Shown here piece after piece: positions 44,559 to 54,039 of a DNA stretch of 64,000 nt. The position numbers and the translations under genes were made by a program. Numbering within the stretch: the stretch's first letter is position 1; the number at the start of each line of letters is the position of its first letter. The notes beneath the pieces are model-generated. The model made no database searches and had not been told where the DNA came from. It worked only from the letters and a program-made list of their open reading frames with translations. The stretch covers positions 1 to 64,000 of the forward strand of contig DXDG01000019.1 in the NCBI GenBank assembly GCA_019115605.1. Reading direction: 5' to 3'. This stretch comes from Candidatus Alistipes faecigallinarum (GTDB lineage Bacteria > Bacteroidota > Bacteroidia > Bacteroidales > Rikenellaceae).

Positions 44559-45605
44559 ATGAAGATGGAAGAATTGCAGACACCGCGGCTGTTGCTGCGC
44601 CCCTGGCGTGCGGAGGATGCTCCGGCGCTCTACGCCCTGGCTTCGGATCGGAGGGTCGGCCCGGCGGCGGGCTGGCCGCCGCACCGCAGCGAGGCTGAAA
44701 GCCTCGACGTGATCCGTACGATCTTCGCCGCTCCGGAGACCTATGCCGTCGTGCTGCGGGCCGACGAACGTCTGATCGGGTGTGTGGGGCTGTTGGATGC
44801 CGCGCACAGCCACTTCCCGATCGGAGCGTCGGATGCCGAGGTGGGTTATTGGCTCGGGGTGCCCTGGTGGGGGCAGGGGCTGATGACCGAAACCCTCGGG
44901 GCGCTTGTGCGCCGTGCTTTCCTTACGCTCGGACGGGAGACGCTGTGGGGCAGCCACTTCCGGGAGAATGTCGCCTCACACCGAGTGATGGTGAAATGCG
45001 GATTCCGCCCGGTACGAGATGGCGTGGTGCTGGGCCACAATGCCGACGGAAGCGAACGACTTGGGGAGATCCTTTCGCTGACACGCGCGGCGTGGCATGC
45101 GACACAGGGTGTTGAGGTGCGCCGCGTCACGGAGGAGGCCATCGGGCAGATCCGCGCCGTGGCCGCCGTGGCCTTTCCGGCCACCTACCGCGAGCTGCTC
45201 ACCCCCGCGCAGCTCGACTACATGATGGAGTGGATGTACTCCGAGGAGAGCCTCCGCGAACAGTTCCGCGCGGGGCATGTCTGGTTTATGGCCTTCGCCG
45301 GCGGTGTTCCGTGCGGCTATGTCTCGGTCGAGCGGCAGGGTGAGGACCTTTTCCACCTGCAGAAGATCTATGTGCTGCCCCGCTGTCAGGGGATGGGCAT
45401 CGGCGCCCGCCTCTTCCGGCAGGCGGTTGCGCATGTCCGCGCCGAGCATCCGGGACGCAGCCTGATGGAGCTTAACGTGAACCGCCGCAACCCGGCGCTG
45501 CACTTCTACGAGCGGATGGGCATGCGCCGCCTGCGCGAGGGGGATTTCCCGATCGGCGGGGGCTTCTACATGAACGACTACATCATGGGGCTCGATATTG
45601 AGTAG
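44559..45605 (+). CDS. Tandem GNAT acetyltransferase
   Basis: The 348-residue protein holds two GNAT domains. The first (about 5-170) is of the RimJ/RimL type (TPRLLLRPWRAEDAPALYAL, GYWLGVPWWGQGLMTETL); the second (about 185-345) is a general GNAT (LQKIYVLPRCQGMGIGARLF, NPALHFYERMGM). Each acetyl-CoA loop looks intact. Substrates are unknown. The start could also be at 44565. Confidence 0.85.
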   Translation: MKMEELQTPRLLLRPWRAEDAPALYALASDRRVGPAAGWPPHRSEAESLDVIRTIFAAPETYAVVLRADERLIGCVGLLDAAHSHFPIGASDAEVGYWLGVPWWGQGLMTETLGALVRRAFLTLGRETLWGSHFRENVASHRVMVKCGFRPVRDGVVLGHNADGSERLGEILSLTRAAWHATQGVEVRRVTEEAIGQIRAVAAVAFPATYRELLTPAQLDYMMEWMYSEESLREQFRAGHVWFMAFAGGVPCGYVSVERQGEDLFHLQKIYVLPRCQGMGIGARLFRQAVAHVRAEHPGRSLMELNVNRRNPALHFYERMGMRRLREGDFPIGGGFYMNDYIMGLDIE

Positions 45606-45782
45606 CCTCCGGGGCCGGCAGGGCCTTCGGGGCTTCGGGCTTTTGGGTCGCCGGGGCCGGCGGGACCGCTGCGGAAAGCGCCCGGCAAGAGTGGGGCAGA
45701 CTGGGATACGGCTGACGGGCACGGCCGGCAGGAGCGAGGTGGACCGGGGCGCGGCCTTCGGGAGGTGTCGGCCGGAGATAGG

Positions 45783-45821
45783 ACAAGGGGCGGAATCCGA
45801 TCGTCGGATTCCGCCCCTTGT
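45783..45821. terminator. Bidirectional terminator
   Basis: The 18-base perfect arms ACAAGGGGCGGAATCCGA (45783-45800) and its complement (45804-45821) have a 3-base loop. It lies between the converging GNAT and DUF4924 genes. Confidence 0.9.
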
Positions 45822-45831
45822 GTTGCGTCTG

Positions 45832-46395
45832 CTACTCCTTTTCGTACTGGAAGAGGTCGATCTCGCCGTTTTCGACCTTGCGGTAGAGGTCGGCCAGCTC
45901 GGCGATGACCGGCGAGATGAATTCGAGCGTGTCGCTGACGGCCGACTTGTTGCCCTCGCCCTTGATGCGGTAGAGCATCGCGGCGTAGAGGGCGCGGAAG
46001 CAGAGCTCCGTGTCGTTGATCCCGGGGTTGCCCAGCACGGCGCGCAGGCGCGGCAGCTCGGGCTCCAGGCGGGCGTAGGTGGCCCGGTAGTGCTCGCCCA
46101 CGGGCAGTTTCATGAGCTGCAGGTGCAGGTCGTGCAGGTCGCGGATCAGGTGGAGCGTATGTTCCAGGTGGCCCTTCTCCTCCTTGCCCTCCTGCCGCAG
46201 CAGGTTGGCCAGGTCCATGTACCAGAGCAGGAACACGGACTTCTGCTCCTCGGCGATATCCTTGCGCGGGGCGATGAGCGTCGAGTAGATCGCCTCGGGG
46301 CTGAACTGCAGCGCCCGCAGCAGATCCTCCAGCTGCCACAGGTAGAGGATATACTCGGCGATGTTCTCCTTGCGTTTGGCTTTGGCTATGTCCAT
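45832..46395 (-). CDS. DUF4924 family protein
   Basis: The 187-residue protein opens AKAKRKENIAEYILYLWQLEDLLRAL, typical of DUF4924, a Bacteroidetes family of unknown function. It is helical, soluble and without a signal peptide. It starts 31 bases after the phosphate transporter stop, so the two are probably co-transcribed. Function unknown. Confidence 0.8.
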   Translation of the reverse strand: MDIAKAKRKENIAEYILYLWQLEDLLRALQFSPEAIYSTLIAPRKDIAEEQKSVFLLWYMDLANLLRQEGKEEKGHLEHTLHLIRDLHDLHLQLMKLPVGEHYRATYARLEPELPRLRAVLGNPGINDTELCFRALYAAMLYRIKGEGNKSAVSDTLEFISPVIAELADLYRKVENGEIDLFQYEKE

Positions 46396-46426
46396 GAAAG
46401 CGTGATTTTCCGTATCTGCCCGCGCC

Positions 46427-48658
46427 CTACTGCTTGATCCACACGCGCGGTTCGTTGCGGTGCTTGAGGAAGTACTGCTGCGACTTGAGCAGGTTGCGCG
46501 ACTGGAGCACCATGTTCTTCGTCTCGTTGAGGATCGTCAGGTAGAGCATCGAGGCCTTGGTGTTCGACCGCGAGGCGTTGATGCGCGTGAGCTCCGACTT
46601 GATCGCCTCGGCGATCGACTCGAAGAGCTGGTCGCGGAGCGAGAGCACCTCCTCGATCTCGGAGAAGTCCCCCTCGCGGAGCATCTGGTTGATGCGGCGG
46701 TAGATGGTCTCCACGTCGTCGTTGATCGACATCAGGTCGCGCGTCTGCTCCATCGAGAGACCCTCGTGGTTGTTGTCGATATGCTCGAAGGCCGGGCGGG
46801 TGATGTGCATCAGCGCCTTGGTCATCTCGTTGAGGTAGTCGACGACCTGCACGTAGTAGTGGGCCGTATTGACGTCGCTGCCCTGGAGTCTGCGGAGCGT
46901 CGGCATGAGCGAGTATTTGCGTTCGCGCGACTGGTAGAAGAGGTCGTTCGACTCCTTGACCATGTCGCGCAGCACCTTGCGGTTCTCCTTGAAGACGGCG
47001 ATGAGCGTGCGGTCGTAGATGCGCGTGGCGCTCTCCATCGTGCTGCAGACCTCGTCGCGCAGGTCGGCAATGATGTCCTCGTTGCTCTCGGCGCGGTGGC
47101 GCGACTCGGTCTGGGTCTTGCTCTTCTTGGAGAAGTTGCTGTGGACGAGCATGTATCCGCAGAGCAGCGTGACGATGACGAAGGCCGGGATGCCGCCGTA
47201 GATGAGCGCGAGGCCCACGACGAAGGCGATGAGGAATCCGCCCAGTGCCGTGACGAACCATCCGGCGACGACGGTCATGACGCCCGAGATGCGGTAGACG
47301 GCGCTCTCGCGGCCCCAGGCGCGGTCGGCGAGCGACGAACCCATGGCGACCATGAAGCTGACGTAGGTGGTCGAGAGGGGGAGCTTGAGCGATGTGGCCA
47401 GGGCGATGAGCAGGGCCGAGGTGGTGAGGTTCACCGTGGCGCGGATCATGTCGTAGGGGGCGCCGCTGTGTTCGATATCCTCGACCTCGAAGCGGCGCGA
47501 GATGGCCGTGCGCACCCGCTCGGGGATCATGCGTTCGATACCGGTGTTGATGTTGAGCGCCGCGCGGACGATCGTGCGCGAGAAGAGCGACGAGCCGTAC
47601 TGCTGCTCGGAGCCCTCGTCGCTCTGCGTCGAGAGCGAGAGCTCGGTGGCCGAGACGTGCATCGACTTCTTGGAGGTCCAGAGCGTGAGGATCATGATGG
47701 CGCCGGCGGCGAGCAGCACGAGGAAGTTGGCCGGGACATTTTCGTTCAGGGCGCCCATGAGCATCGAGGCGTCGCCCGAGTGGCGGGCGATCGAGAAGGC
47801 GTCGAAGCCGGCGACGGGCACGCCGATGAAGTTCACCAGGTCGTTGCCGGCGAAGGCGAGGGCCAGGGCGAAGGTTCCCGAGAGGATCGTGATGCGCAGG
47901 ATGTTGATCCGGAAGCGCTGGATGATGTAGAGCAGCAGCGAGCAGACTCCCCAGCAGACGGCCAGTGCGGCGAGCAGGTTCTCGTCCACGAAACGGATGA
48001 AGGCGTGTCCGGCGAGGACCGACTTGAGCCCCTTGAAGACGGCGAAGTAGATGATCGCCGTGAGCGAAGCACCGCACCAGAGGGCGCCGTAGCGGTTGAA
48101 GGGGACCGTATAGCGGAACGAGAAGATCACGCGCGAGATGTACATGACGACCGTACCGCAGGTGAAGGCGATGACCACCGAGAGGAGGATCGCCGAGACG
48201 ATACCCATGGCCCGCGAGGTGTTGATGTACTGTCCGAGCGAGGCGACGCCCTGTGCGGGGTCTGCGGCGATCTTGTAGATCGACACGGCGATGGCCGAGC
48301 CGAGCAGGCAGAAGATCAGCGAGACGGTGGTCGAGGTGGGGAGTCCCCAGGAGTTGTAGAGGTCCAGCAGGATGATGTTGGCGAACATGACGCCGAGGTA
48401 GAGCATCATCACTTCGTGGAAGGTGAAGAGCCCGGGGTCGAACATCCCGCTGCGTGCGACCTCCATCATGCCCGACGAGGTGATGACGCCGATGAGGATG
48501 CCCACGGAGGCTACGGTGAGGATGACGCGCATCGAGGCGGCCTTGGAGCCGATGGCCGAGTTGAGGAAGTTTACGGCATCGTTCGTAACGCCGACGAAGA
48601 GTCCCGAAACGGCCAGGATGCCCAGGATGCCGACGATGACGGTGTAGATTTCGCTCAT
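46427..48658 (-). CDS. PiT-family inorganic phosphate transporter with PhoU-like C-terminus
   Basis: The 743-residue protein has an N-terminal PiT permease (about 1-540) with the GVTNDAVNFLNSAIGSKAA and second-half PLSTTYVSFMVAMGSSLADRAW signatures, and a C-terminal PhoU-like helical part (about 560-743). The PiT domain imports phosphate with cations; PhoU proteins dampen uptake. The start at 48658 was chosen because the 22 residues before it lack the family pattern. A -7 box TAAATTTG lies about 25 bases upstream. Confidence 0.88.
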   Translation of the reverse strand: MSEIYTVIVGILGILAVSGLFVGVTNDAVNFLNSAIGSKAASMRVILTVASVGILIGVITSSGMMEVARSGMFDPGLFTFHEVMMLYLGVMFANIILLDLYNSWGLPTSTTVSLIFCLLGSAIAVSIYKIAADPAQGVASLGQYINTSRAMGIVSAILLSVVIAFTCGTVVMYISRVIFSFRYTVPFNRYGALWCGASLTAIIYFAVFKGLKSVLAGHAFIRFVDENLLAALAVCWGVCSLLLYIIQRFRINILRITILSGTFALALAFAGNDLVNFIGVPVAGFDAFSIARHSGDASMLMGALNENVPANFLVLLAAGAIMILTLWTSKKSMHVSATELSLSTQSDEGSEQQYGSSLFSRTIVRAALNINTGIERMIPERVRTAISRRFEVEDIEHSGAPYDMIRATVNLTTSALLIALATSLKLPLSTTYVSFMVAMGSSLADRAWGRESAVYRISGVMTVVAGWFVTALGGFLIAFVVGLALIYGGIPAFVIVTLLCGYMLVHSNFSKKSKTQTESRHRAESNEDIIADLRDEVCSTMESATRIYDRTLIAVFKENRKVLRDMVKESNDLFYQSRERKYSLMPTLRRLQGSDVNTAHYYVQVVDYLNEMTKALMHITRPAFEHIDNNHEGLSMEQTRDLMSINDDVETIYRRINQMLREGDFSEIEEVLSLRDQLFESIAEAIKSELTRINASRSNTKASMLYLTILNETKNMVLQSRNLLKSQQYFLKHRNEPRVWIKQ

Positions 48659-48682
48659 GCTTGATTCCGTGCAAATTCTGAA

Positions 48683-48690
48683 CAAATTTA
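48683..48690 (-). promoter_or_regulatory. -7 box of the phosphate transporter gene
   Basis: On the minus strand the box reads TAAATTTG, 25 bases before the ATG. Confidence 0.6.
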
Positions 48691-48787
48691 CGCAGAAAAT
48701 GCGGATGAAACCGGTTTGTCGCACAATATTAACGTTAATTTAACGTACGCGCGCCTCCGGCGGCGGCCCTTCGTCCGGGTATGAAGA

Positions 48788-48822
48788 GCGCCGCCGCGGA
48801 GCTTCGAGCTTCGCGGCGGCGC
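48788..48822 (-). terminator. Strong hairpin after the EF-G-like gene
   Basis: The 16-bp arms (48788-48803 and 48807-48822) pair without mismatch except one wobble around TCG. There is no T-tract on either side; it lies about 20 bases after the EF-G-like stop. Confidence 0.6.
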
Positions 48823-48842
48823 GGCGTTCTTCGCGGCGGGGA

Positions 48843-50999
48843 TTACTCCTCGTCGGTGTCGGTGTAGGCCTTGAGCAGCTTCTCCTGCACGTCGGCGGGC
48901 ACCTGTTCGTAGGAGGAGAACTTCATCGTGTAGGTGGCCGATCCGGAGGTGAGCGACGAGAGTGTCGTCGAGTAGCGGTAGAGTTCGGCCAGCGGCACGA
49001 GGGCGTTCAGGCGGTCGAAGCCCTTGTCGGACTCCATGCCGGCGATCATCGCGCGGCGGTTCTGCAGGTCGCTCATCACGGCGCCCATGTACTCCGAGGG
49101 CACGAGGACCTCGACGTTGTAGATCGGCTCCATGATCTTGGGTCCGGCGTTGCGGAAGGCCTCCTTGAAGGCGTTGCGTGCGGCGAGCTTGAACGAGATT
49201 TCGTTCGAATCCACCGGGTGCATCTTGCCGTCGTAGACCACCACGCGGATGTCGCGGGCGTAGGATCCCGTCAGCGGGCCCTCGTCCATCTTCTCCATGA
49301 TGCCCTTGAGGATCGCCGGCATGAAGCGTGCGTCGATGGCGCCGCCGACGATCGCCGAGTAGAACTGCAGCTTGCCGCCCCACGGCAGGTCGTACTCCTC
49401 CTTCGACTTGATGTTCACGACCATGTCGCCCTTGCCGGGAACCTTGTAGTTCTTCGGCTCGGCGATGCCCTCGTAGTAGGGCTCGACGATCATGTGCACC
49501 TCGCCGAACTGTCCGGCGCCGCCCGACTGCTTCTTGTGGCGGTAGTCGGCCTGGGCGACCTTCGTGATGGTCTCGCGGTAGGGGATCTTCGGGGCGATGT
49601 AGTCGTAGGAGATCTTGTTCTCCTTCTCGATGCGCGAGCGGAGGATGTTCAGATGGTGCTCGCCCTGGCCCTGGATGATCGTCTGCTTGAGCTCCTTGGA
49701 GTACTCGACCAGGATCGTCGGGTCTTCGAACTTCGCGTCGTTGAGGATCTTGCCCAGCTTCTCCTCGTCGCTCTGCTCCTTGCACTTGATGGCGGCGCGG
49801 TAGCGCGGCTCGGGGAAGACGATCGGCTCGACCGTGACGGGTGCCGAGGCGGCCGCGAGCGTGTCGTTCGTGCGCGTGCCCTTGAGCTTGACGGTGCAGC
49901 CGATGTCGCCGGCCGAGAGCTCCGTAACCTTGATGCGGTTCTTGCCCGCCACGGCGAAGAGCTGCGAGAGCTTCTCCTTGTTGCCCGTGCGGGTGTTCAC
50001 CAGCTCGGTGCCCTCGGTGATCTTGCCGCGGATGACGCGGAAGTAGGTGATCTCGCCGATATGCTGCTCGACCTGGCTCTTGAAGACGAAGGCCACGGCG
50101 GGCGCCGTCTCGTCGGCCACAAGCTCCTCACCCTCGGTCGAGAGGAAGGCCGGGGCCTTGAGCGGTCCGGGCGCCACGTTGATGATGAACTCCATGAGGC
50201 GCTTGGTGCCGATGTCGTACTTGCCGCTGGTGCAGAAGACGGGCATCACCTCGCGTTTCGCCACGCCGATCTTCAGGCCGGCGCGGATGTCGTCCTGCGT
50301 GAGGGTTCCCTTGTCGAAGTAGAGCTCCATGAGGGCCTCGTCGTGCTCGGCGGCCATCTCGACGAGCTCCTTGTTGAGCTCCTGGGCGCGCTCCATCTCC
50401 TCGGCGGGGATTTCGAGCTCCTCGCGGTGTCCGTCGTGGTCCTTGAAGCGGTACATCTTCATCATCAGCACGTCGATGAAGGCGTCGAATCCCGCACCCT
50501 GGTTGACGGGGTACTGCACCAGCACGGGCTTCACGCGCGAGGCGGCGCGGATCGACTCGAAGGCGGCCTCGAAGTTGGCCTTGTCGGCATCGAGCTGGTT
50601 GATCACGCCGATTACGGGTTTCTTGAGCAGCCGGGCGTAGCGGGCCTGGATCTCGCTGCCGACCTCCCAGCCGTTCTGGGCGTTGAAGAGGAAGACGCCG
50701 ACGTCGCCGACCTTGAAGGCCGAGAAGAGGTTTCCGCAGAAGTCGTCCGACCCCGGGCAGTCGATGATGTTCAGCTTGCGGTCCATGAATTCCGTGAAGA
50801 GGATCGTGGAGTAGATCGAGCGCTTGTATTCGTGCTCGATGTCCGTGTTGTCCGAGAGCGTGTTGTTCGTCTCGATACTACCCCTGCGGTCGATGACCTT
50901 ACCCTCATAGGCCATCGCTTCGGCAAGGGTAGTTTTTCCCGAGCCGGGCGCGCCGATGAGTACGATGTTCTTGATCTCTTTTGCTGAATAGTTTTTCAT
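48843..50999 (-). CDS. Elongation factor G paralogue, EF-G2-like
   Basis: The 718-residue protein has the five domains of EF-G but a degenerate G domain: G1 GAPGSGKT (16-23), G3 DCPGS with Ser at 84 where EF-G has the catalytic His, and G4 NQLD (134-137) in place of NKxD. The C-terminal translocation domains look normal. The Bacteroides thetaiotaomicron counterpart BT2167 was reported to promote translation without GTP hydrolysis and to support gut colonisation; the substitutions here fit that class. The real EF-G gene is elsewhere. Confidence 0.9.
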   Translation of the reverse strand: MKNYSAKEIKNIVLIGAPGSGKTTLAEAMAYEGKVIDRRGSIETNNTLSDNTDIEHEYKRSIYSTILFTEFMDRKLNIIDCPGSDDFCGNLFSAFKVGDVGVFLFNAQNGWEVGSEIQARYARLLKKPVIGVINQLDADKANFEAAFESIRAASRVKPVLVQYPVNQGAGFDAFIDVLMMKMYRFKDHDGHREELEIPAEEMERAQELNKELVEMAAEHDEALMELYFDKGTLTQDDIRAGLKIGVAKREVMPVFCTSGKYDIGTKRLMEFIINVAPGPLKAPAFLSTEGEELVADETAPAVAFVFKSQVEQHIGEITYFRVIRGKITEGTELVNTRTGNKEKLSQLFAVAGKNRIKVTELSAGDIGCTVKLKGTRTNDTLAAASAPVTVEPIVFPEPRYRAAIKCKEQSDEEKLGKILNDAKFEDPTILVEYSKELKQTIIQGQGEHHLNILRSRIEKENKISYDYIAPKIPYRETITKVAQADYRHKKQSGGAGQFGEVHMIVEPYYEGIAEPKNYKVPGKGDMVVNIKSKEEYDLPWGGKLQFYSAIVGGAIDARFMPAILKGIMEKMDEGPLTGSYARDIRVVVYDGKMHPVDSNEISFKLAARNAFKEAFRNAGPKIMEPIYNVEVLVPSEYMGAVMSDLQNRRAMIAGMESDKGFDRLNALVPLAELYRYSTTLSSLTSGSATYTMKFSSYEQVPADVQEKLLKAYTDTDEE

Positions 51000-51186
51000 A
51001 TTCGACTATGGTTTTAAGGTTGATTTTCGTTTAGCCGACTATAAATATACGAAAAAATCGGGATAAACAAGCTCCGGGGCGCTTTTTTTGCCTTTCGGGG
51101 CGAAACTTTTCCCGGTTTCGGGGTTGTCTCCCGCGGCCGGAACCTGAATTTTCGGAATGCTCCCGCGGCGGGCGGCCTCCGGAAAA

Positions 51187-51228
51187 ACGACAGGCGCCCG
51201 GAGTCGATCGCTCCGGGCACCCTGTCGT
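51187..51228 (-). terminator. Terminator of the aminopeptidase gene
   Basis: Inner stem GCCCGGAG/CTCCGGGC (51196-51203, 51211-51218) and outer stem ACGACAGG/CCTGTCGT (51187-51194, 51221-51228) end in a T5 run on the minus strand. Confidence 0.83.
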
Positions 51229-51247
51229 GGCGGCAGATGTGCCGCGG

Positions 51248-52639
51248 CTATTTGCCGACGACGGCTTCGAGTTCCTCGACCGTGCGGGGGATGCGCTTGT
51301 TGCCGAGCATCCGGCTGCCGCTCTCCGTCAGGAGGATGTCGTCCTCGATGCGGATGCCGCCGAAGTCGCGGTAGGCATCCAGGGCGTCGTAGTCGACGAT
51401 CCCCTTGTAGAGCCCTTCGGCGCGGCACTTGTCGATGAGCGCCGGGATGAAGTAGAGTCCCGGCTCGTCGGTCATCACCGTGCCGGGCTCAAGCCGCCAG
51501 GCGGCGCGGTAGACGCACGTTGCCGAGCGGGCCGCGCGGTCGGCGATCGACGCGAAGTCGAACGACCGTTCGCCCATCGCCTCGCAGTCGTGCACGTCCA
51601 TGCCCAGTCCGTGGCCCAGTCCGTGGGGCATGAACATCGTCATGGCTCCCGAGGCCACGGCGTCGGCCGCCGTGCCGTGCAGCAGTCCGAGGGCGACGAG
51701 CCCTTCGGCCAGCGTGAGGTAGGCGGCGTTGTGGATCTCGGTGTACATCATGTGGGGCTTGACGATGCGGGCCACGTGGTCGTGGGCCGCGAGGACGATG
51801 TTGTAGATATCCTTCTGCTTCTGCGTGAAGCGTCCGCTGACGGGGTAGGTGCGCGTGTGGTCCGAGCAGTAGTTGTTCACCGTCTCGGCGCCGGCGTCGC
51901 ACAGCAGCAGGCGGCCCTCCTCGAGCACGCCGTCGCAGTGCAGGTTGTGGAGCGTCTCGCCGTGCTGCGAAACGATCGAGGGGAACGAGAGGCCCGAGCC
52001 GTAGGACTTGGCCACGCCCTCGATGGCGCCGGCGATCTCACGCTCGACGACGCCCGGGCGGCACATCTGCATGGCCAGCGTATGCATGCGGTATCCGATT
52101 TCGAAGGCGCGCTCCATCTCCTCGATCTCCTCGGCGCTCTTCTTCTCGCGCATCTCGGCCACGGCGAACATCAGCTCCACCGACTTGTAGTCGTGCAGCA
52201 GTGCGGGCTTGATGCCCAGCAGGGCCGAGAGCTGGAGTTTCGTCTCTCCGCGGTAGGGGGGCAGGTAGTGGATGCGGCGTCCGAGGGCGATGGCCTTGCG
52301 CAGGCGTGCTTCGAGGGTGGCCATCGGGAAGGTCGCGGCGACACCCGCCTCGGCGCCCATCTCGCGCAGCGTGGGCTGGGGACCGGTCCAGATGATGTCC
52401 TCGACGGTGAAGTCGTCGCCGTAGAGGGCCTCCTCGCCCGTGTCGGCGTCAATCACGCCGACGAGCGCCGGGACGTTCAGACCGAAGTAGTAGAGGAACG
52501 ACGAATCCTGACGGAAATAGTAGGCGTTGTTGGGATAGTTGTTCGGGGCGAGCCCGTTTCCGGGGAGCAGGATGATGCCCTGCCCGATCTTCGTGCGCAG
52601 CTCGCGGCGGCGCGCGGTATAGGTTTTTGCTGAGAACAT
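51248..52639 (-). CDS. Aminopeptidase P family (M24B) Xaa-Pro peptidase
   Basis: The 463-residue enzyme has the creatinase-like N-terminal domain (about 1-170) and the pita-bread M24 domain with metal ligands in LLCDAGAE, CSDHTRTY, HGLGHGLGMDVHD, TDEPGLYF and RIEDD. It removes N-terminal residues before proline. The start at 52639 lies 18 bases after a TATTTTTG box; the long upstream frame is non-coding. Confidence 0.93.
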   Translation of the reverse strand: MFSAKTYTARRRELRTKIGQGIILLPGNGLAPNNYPNNAYYFRQDSSFLYYFGLNVPALVGVIDADTGEEALYGDDFTVEDIIWTGPQPTLREMGAEAGVAATFPMATLEARLRKAIALGRRIHYLPPYRGETKLQLSALLGIKPALLHDYKSVELMFAVAEMREKKSAEEIEEMERAFEIGYRMHTLAMQMCRPGVVEREIAGAIEGVAKSYGSGLSFPSIVSQHGETLHNLHCDGVLEEGRLLLCDAGAETVNNYCSDHTRTYPVSGRFTQKQKDIYNIVLAAHDHVARIVKPHMMYTEIHNAAYLTLAEGLVALGLLHGTAADAVASGAMTMFMPHGLGHGLGMDVHDCEAMGERSFDFASIADRAARSATCVYRAAWRLEPGTVMTDEPGLYFIPALIDKCRAEGLYKGIVDYDALDAYRDFGGIRIEDDILLTESGSRMLGNKRIPRTVEELEAVVGK

Positions 52640-52656
52640 AACGTTGCGGTTTTCCA

Positions 52657-52664
52657 CAAAAATA
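52657..52664 (-). promoter_or_regulatory. -7 box of the aminopeptidase gene
   Basis: On the minus strand the box reads TATTTTTG, placing the start about 10 bases before the ATG. Beyond it (52665-52905) lies a GC-rich spacer with short repeated CGAACCCCTCC and GGCGGCTG-type words and no gene. Confidence 0.6.
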
Positions 52665-52905
52665 GGGAAAAATCCCGGAATCCGCACCCGCGGCGTGCGA
52701 TTTTTCGTCACGCCGAACCCCTCCCGAACCCCTCCGAATCCCTTCGCGCCTCCACCGGGCCCCCGCAGGGGTGCTTTGTCGGCGGTTGCCGGCGGCTGTC
52801 GGGCGGCTGCCGGAACCTGGTCGGAGCCTCCGCCGGGTCCTTGCCGGGAGCCTTGTCGGGCGGCTGCCGGTCCCTTGACGCGCTTCCTCCGCGCCTCTGC
52901 CGGGC

Positions 52906-54036
52906 CTATCGGAAGAGCAGCGAGGCGCCCTGCGTGCCGACGCTTACCGTAACCTCGCGCCCGAGGTAGAGGGAGAGGTTGGGGTCTTCGTGCCCGGCCG
53001 GGAAGCCGTAGATCACCGGAATGCCCAGCGGGCGCAGGTAGGCGTCCAGCACCTCGCAGGGATCCTCCGCGCCGAAGCGCTCGCAGCCCATGATGTCGGT
53101 GAAGTGGCCCACGACGACGGCCCGCAGCGTGCGGAGCCTGCCGCTGCGTTCGAGGCTCTGCATCATGCGGTCGATGCGGAAGAGGAATTCGCCGACCTCC
53201 TCGATGAAGAGGACCGTCGGGGTGTCGGTCCGAAGCTCCTCGGGGGTTCCCGCGGCGGCGCAGATCACGGCCAGGTTGCCGCCCGCAAGGCGCCCCGACG
53301 CCTCGCCGGGGATGTTGCAGGGGTGGGGCGGCAGGTCGATGCGCTCCAGCTCGCCGAAGAGTGCGCGGCGGAGTGCCTCGGACGAGGCGGCCTCCTCCTT
53401 CGCGTCGTCGTCGAAGCGGAAGGCGGCGGGCATCTGCCCGTGGATGCTCTCGATGCCGAGGCGCCGCAGGGCGAGGTGCAGCGTGGTGATGTCGCTGAAT
53501 CCCGCGATCCACTTCGGGTCTTCGCGCAGCGGGGTGAGGTCAAGCAGCGGGAGCAGCCGCACCGAGCCGTATCCGCCGCGGAAGGCGAGGATCGCCCGCA
53601 CCGAAGGATCGTCGATCGCCCGCTGCAGGTCGGCGGCGCGCTCGGCGTCGCTTCCGGCGAAGTAGGGGCGCGTGCGGTCGGCGTAGTGCTCCCCGAACTT
53701 CACATGCAGGCCCCACGATTCGAGCCGTTGGCGGATCTTCGCCGTGTCGCATTTGCGGGCCATGCGGCCTGCCGGGGAGACGACGGCGATCGTGTCGCCC
53801 GCCTGCAGGTAGCGGGGCCGCAGGAAGGGCAGCGTGTCTGCCGTGCGGTCGCAGTCGAGGGTTCCGGCTTCGAGCGGGATGCTGTCGGTGCGCGGCAGCT
53901 CCATTGCGGGCAGCACACCCGCAGGGCCCGTGGCGAGGCGGTCCGCCCGCGGCGGGTTCTCCGTCCGGGCGCCGGCCGGGGCGGTTGCGGCGAGGAGGAG
54001 GCAGAGCAGGGTGCAGGAGAGGGTGCGGCGCATCAT
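52906..54036 (-). CDS. S66 LD-carboxypeptidase family protein
   Basis: The 376-residue protein opens with a signal peptide (to about residue 23). The S66 motifs are present: FRGGYGSVRLL, the nucleophile AGFSDIT (S181), the Glu in VLFIEEVGE (E279 or E280) and GFPAGHEDPN (H349). The enzyme trims the terminal D-Ala from tetrapeptide muropeptides, usually for cell-wall recycling. Most family members are cytoplasmic; here a signal suggests the periplasm. It starts three bases after the MFS stop. Confidence 0.9.
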   Translation of the reverse strand: MMRRTLSCTLLCLLLAATAPAGARTENPPRADRLATGPAGVLPAMELPRTDSIPLEAGTLDCDRTADTLPFLRPRYLQAGDTIAVVSPAGRMARKCDTAKIRQRLESWGLHVKFGEHYADRTRPYFAGSDAERAADLQRAIDDPSVRAILAFRGGYGSVRLLPLLDLTPLREDPKWIAGFSDITTLHLALRRLGIESIHGQMPAAFRFDDDAKEEAASSEALRRALFGELERIDLPPHPCNIPGEASGRLAGGNLAVICAAAGTPEELRTDTPTVLFIEEVGEFLFRIDRMMQSLERSGRLRTLRAVVVGHFTDIMGCERFGAEDPCEVLDAYLRPLGIPVIYGFPAGHEDPNLSLYLGREVTVSVGTQGASLLFR

Positions 54037-54039
54037 GGT

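Noticed and set aside
46460..48664. 734-residue plus-strand frame over the phosphate transporter
   Set aside because: It is antisense to conserved PiT signatures and shows only low-complexity Asp/Glu/Arg/His composition.
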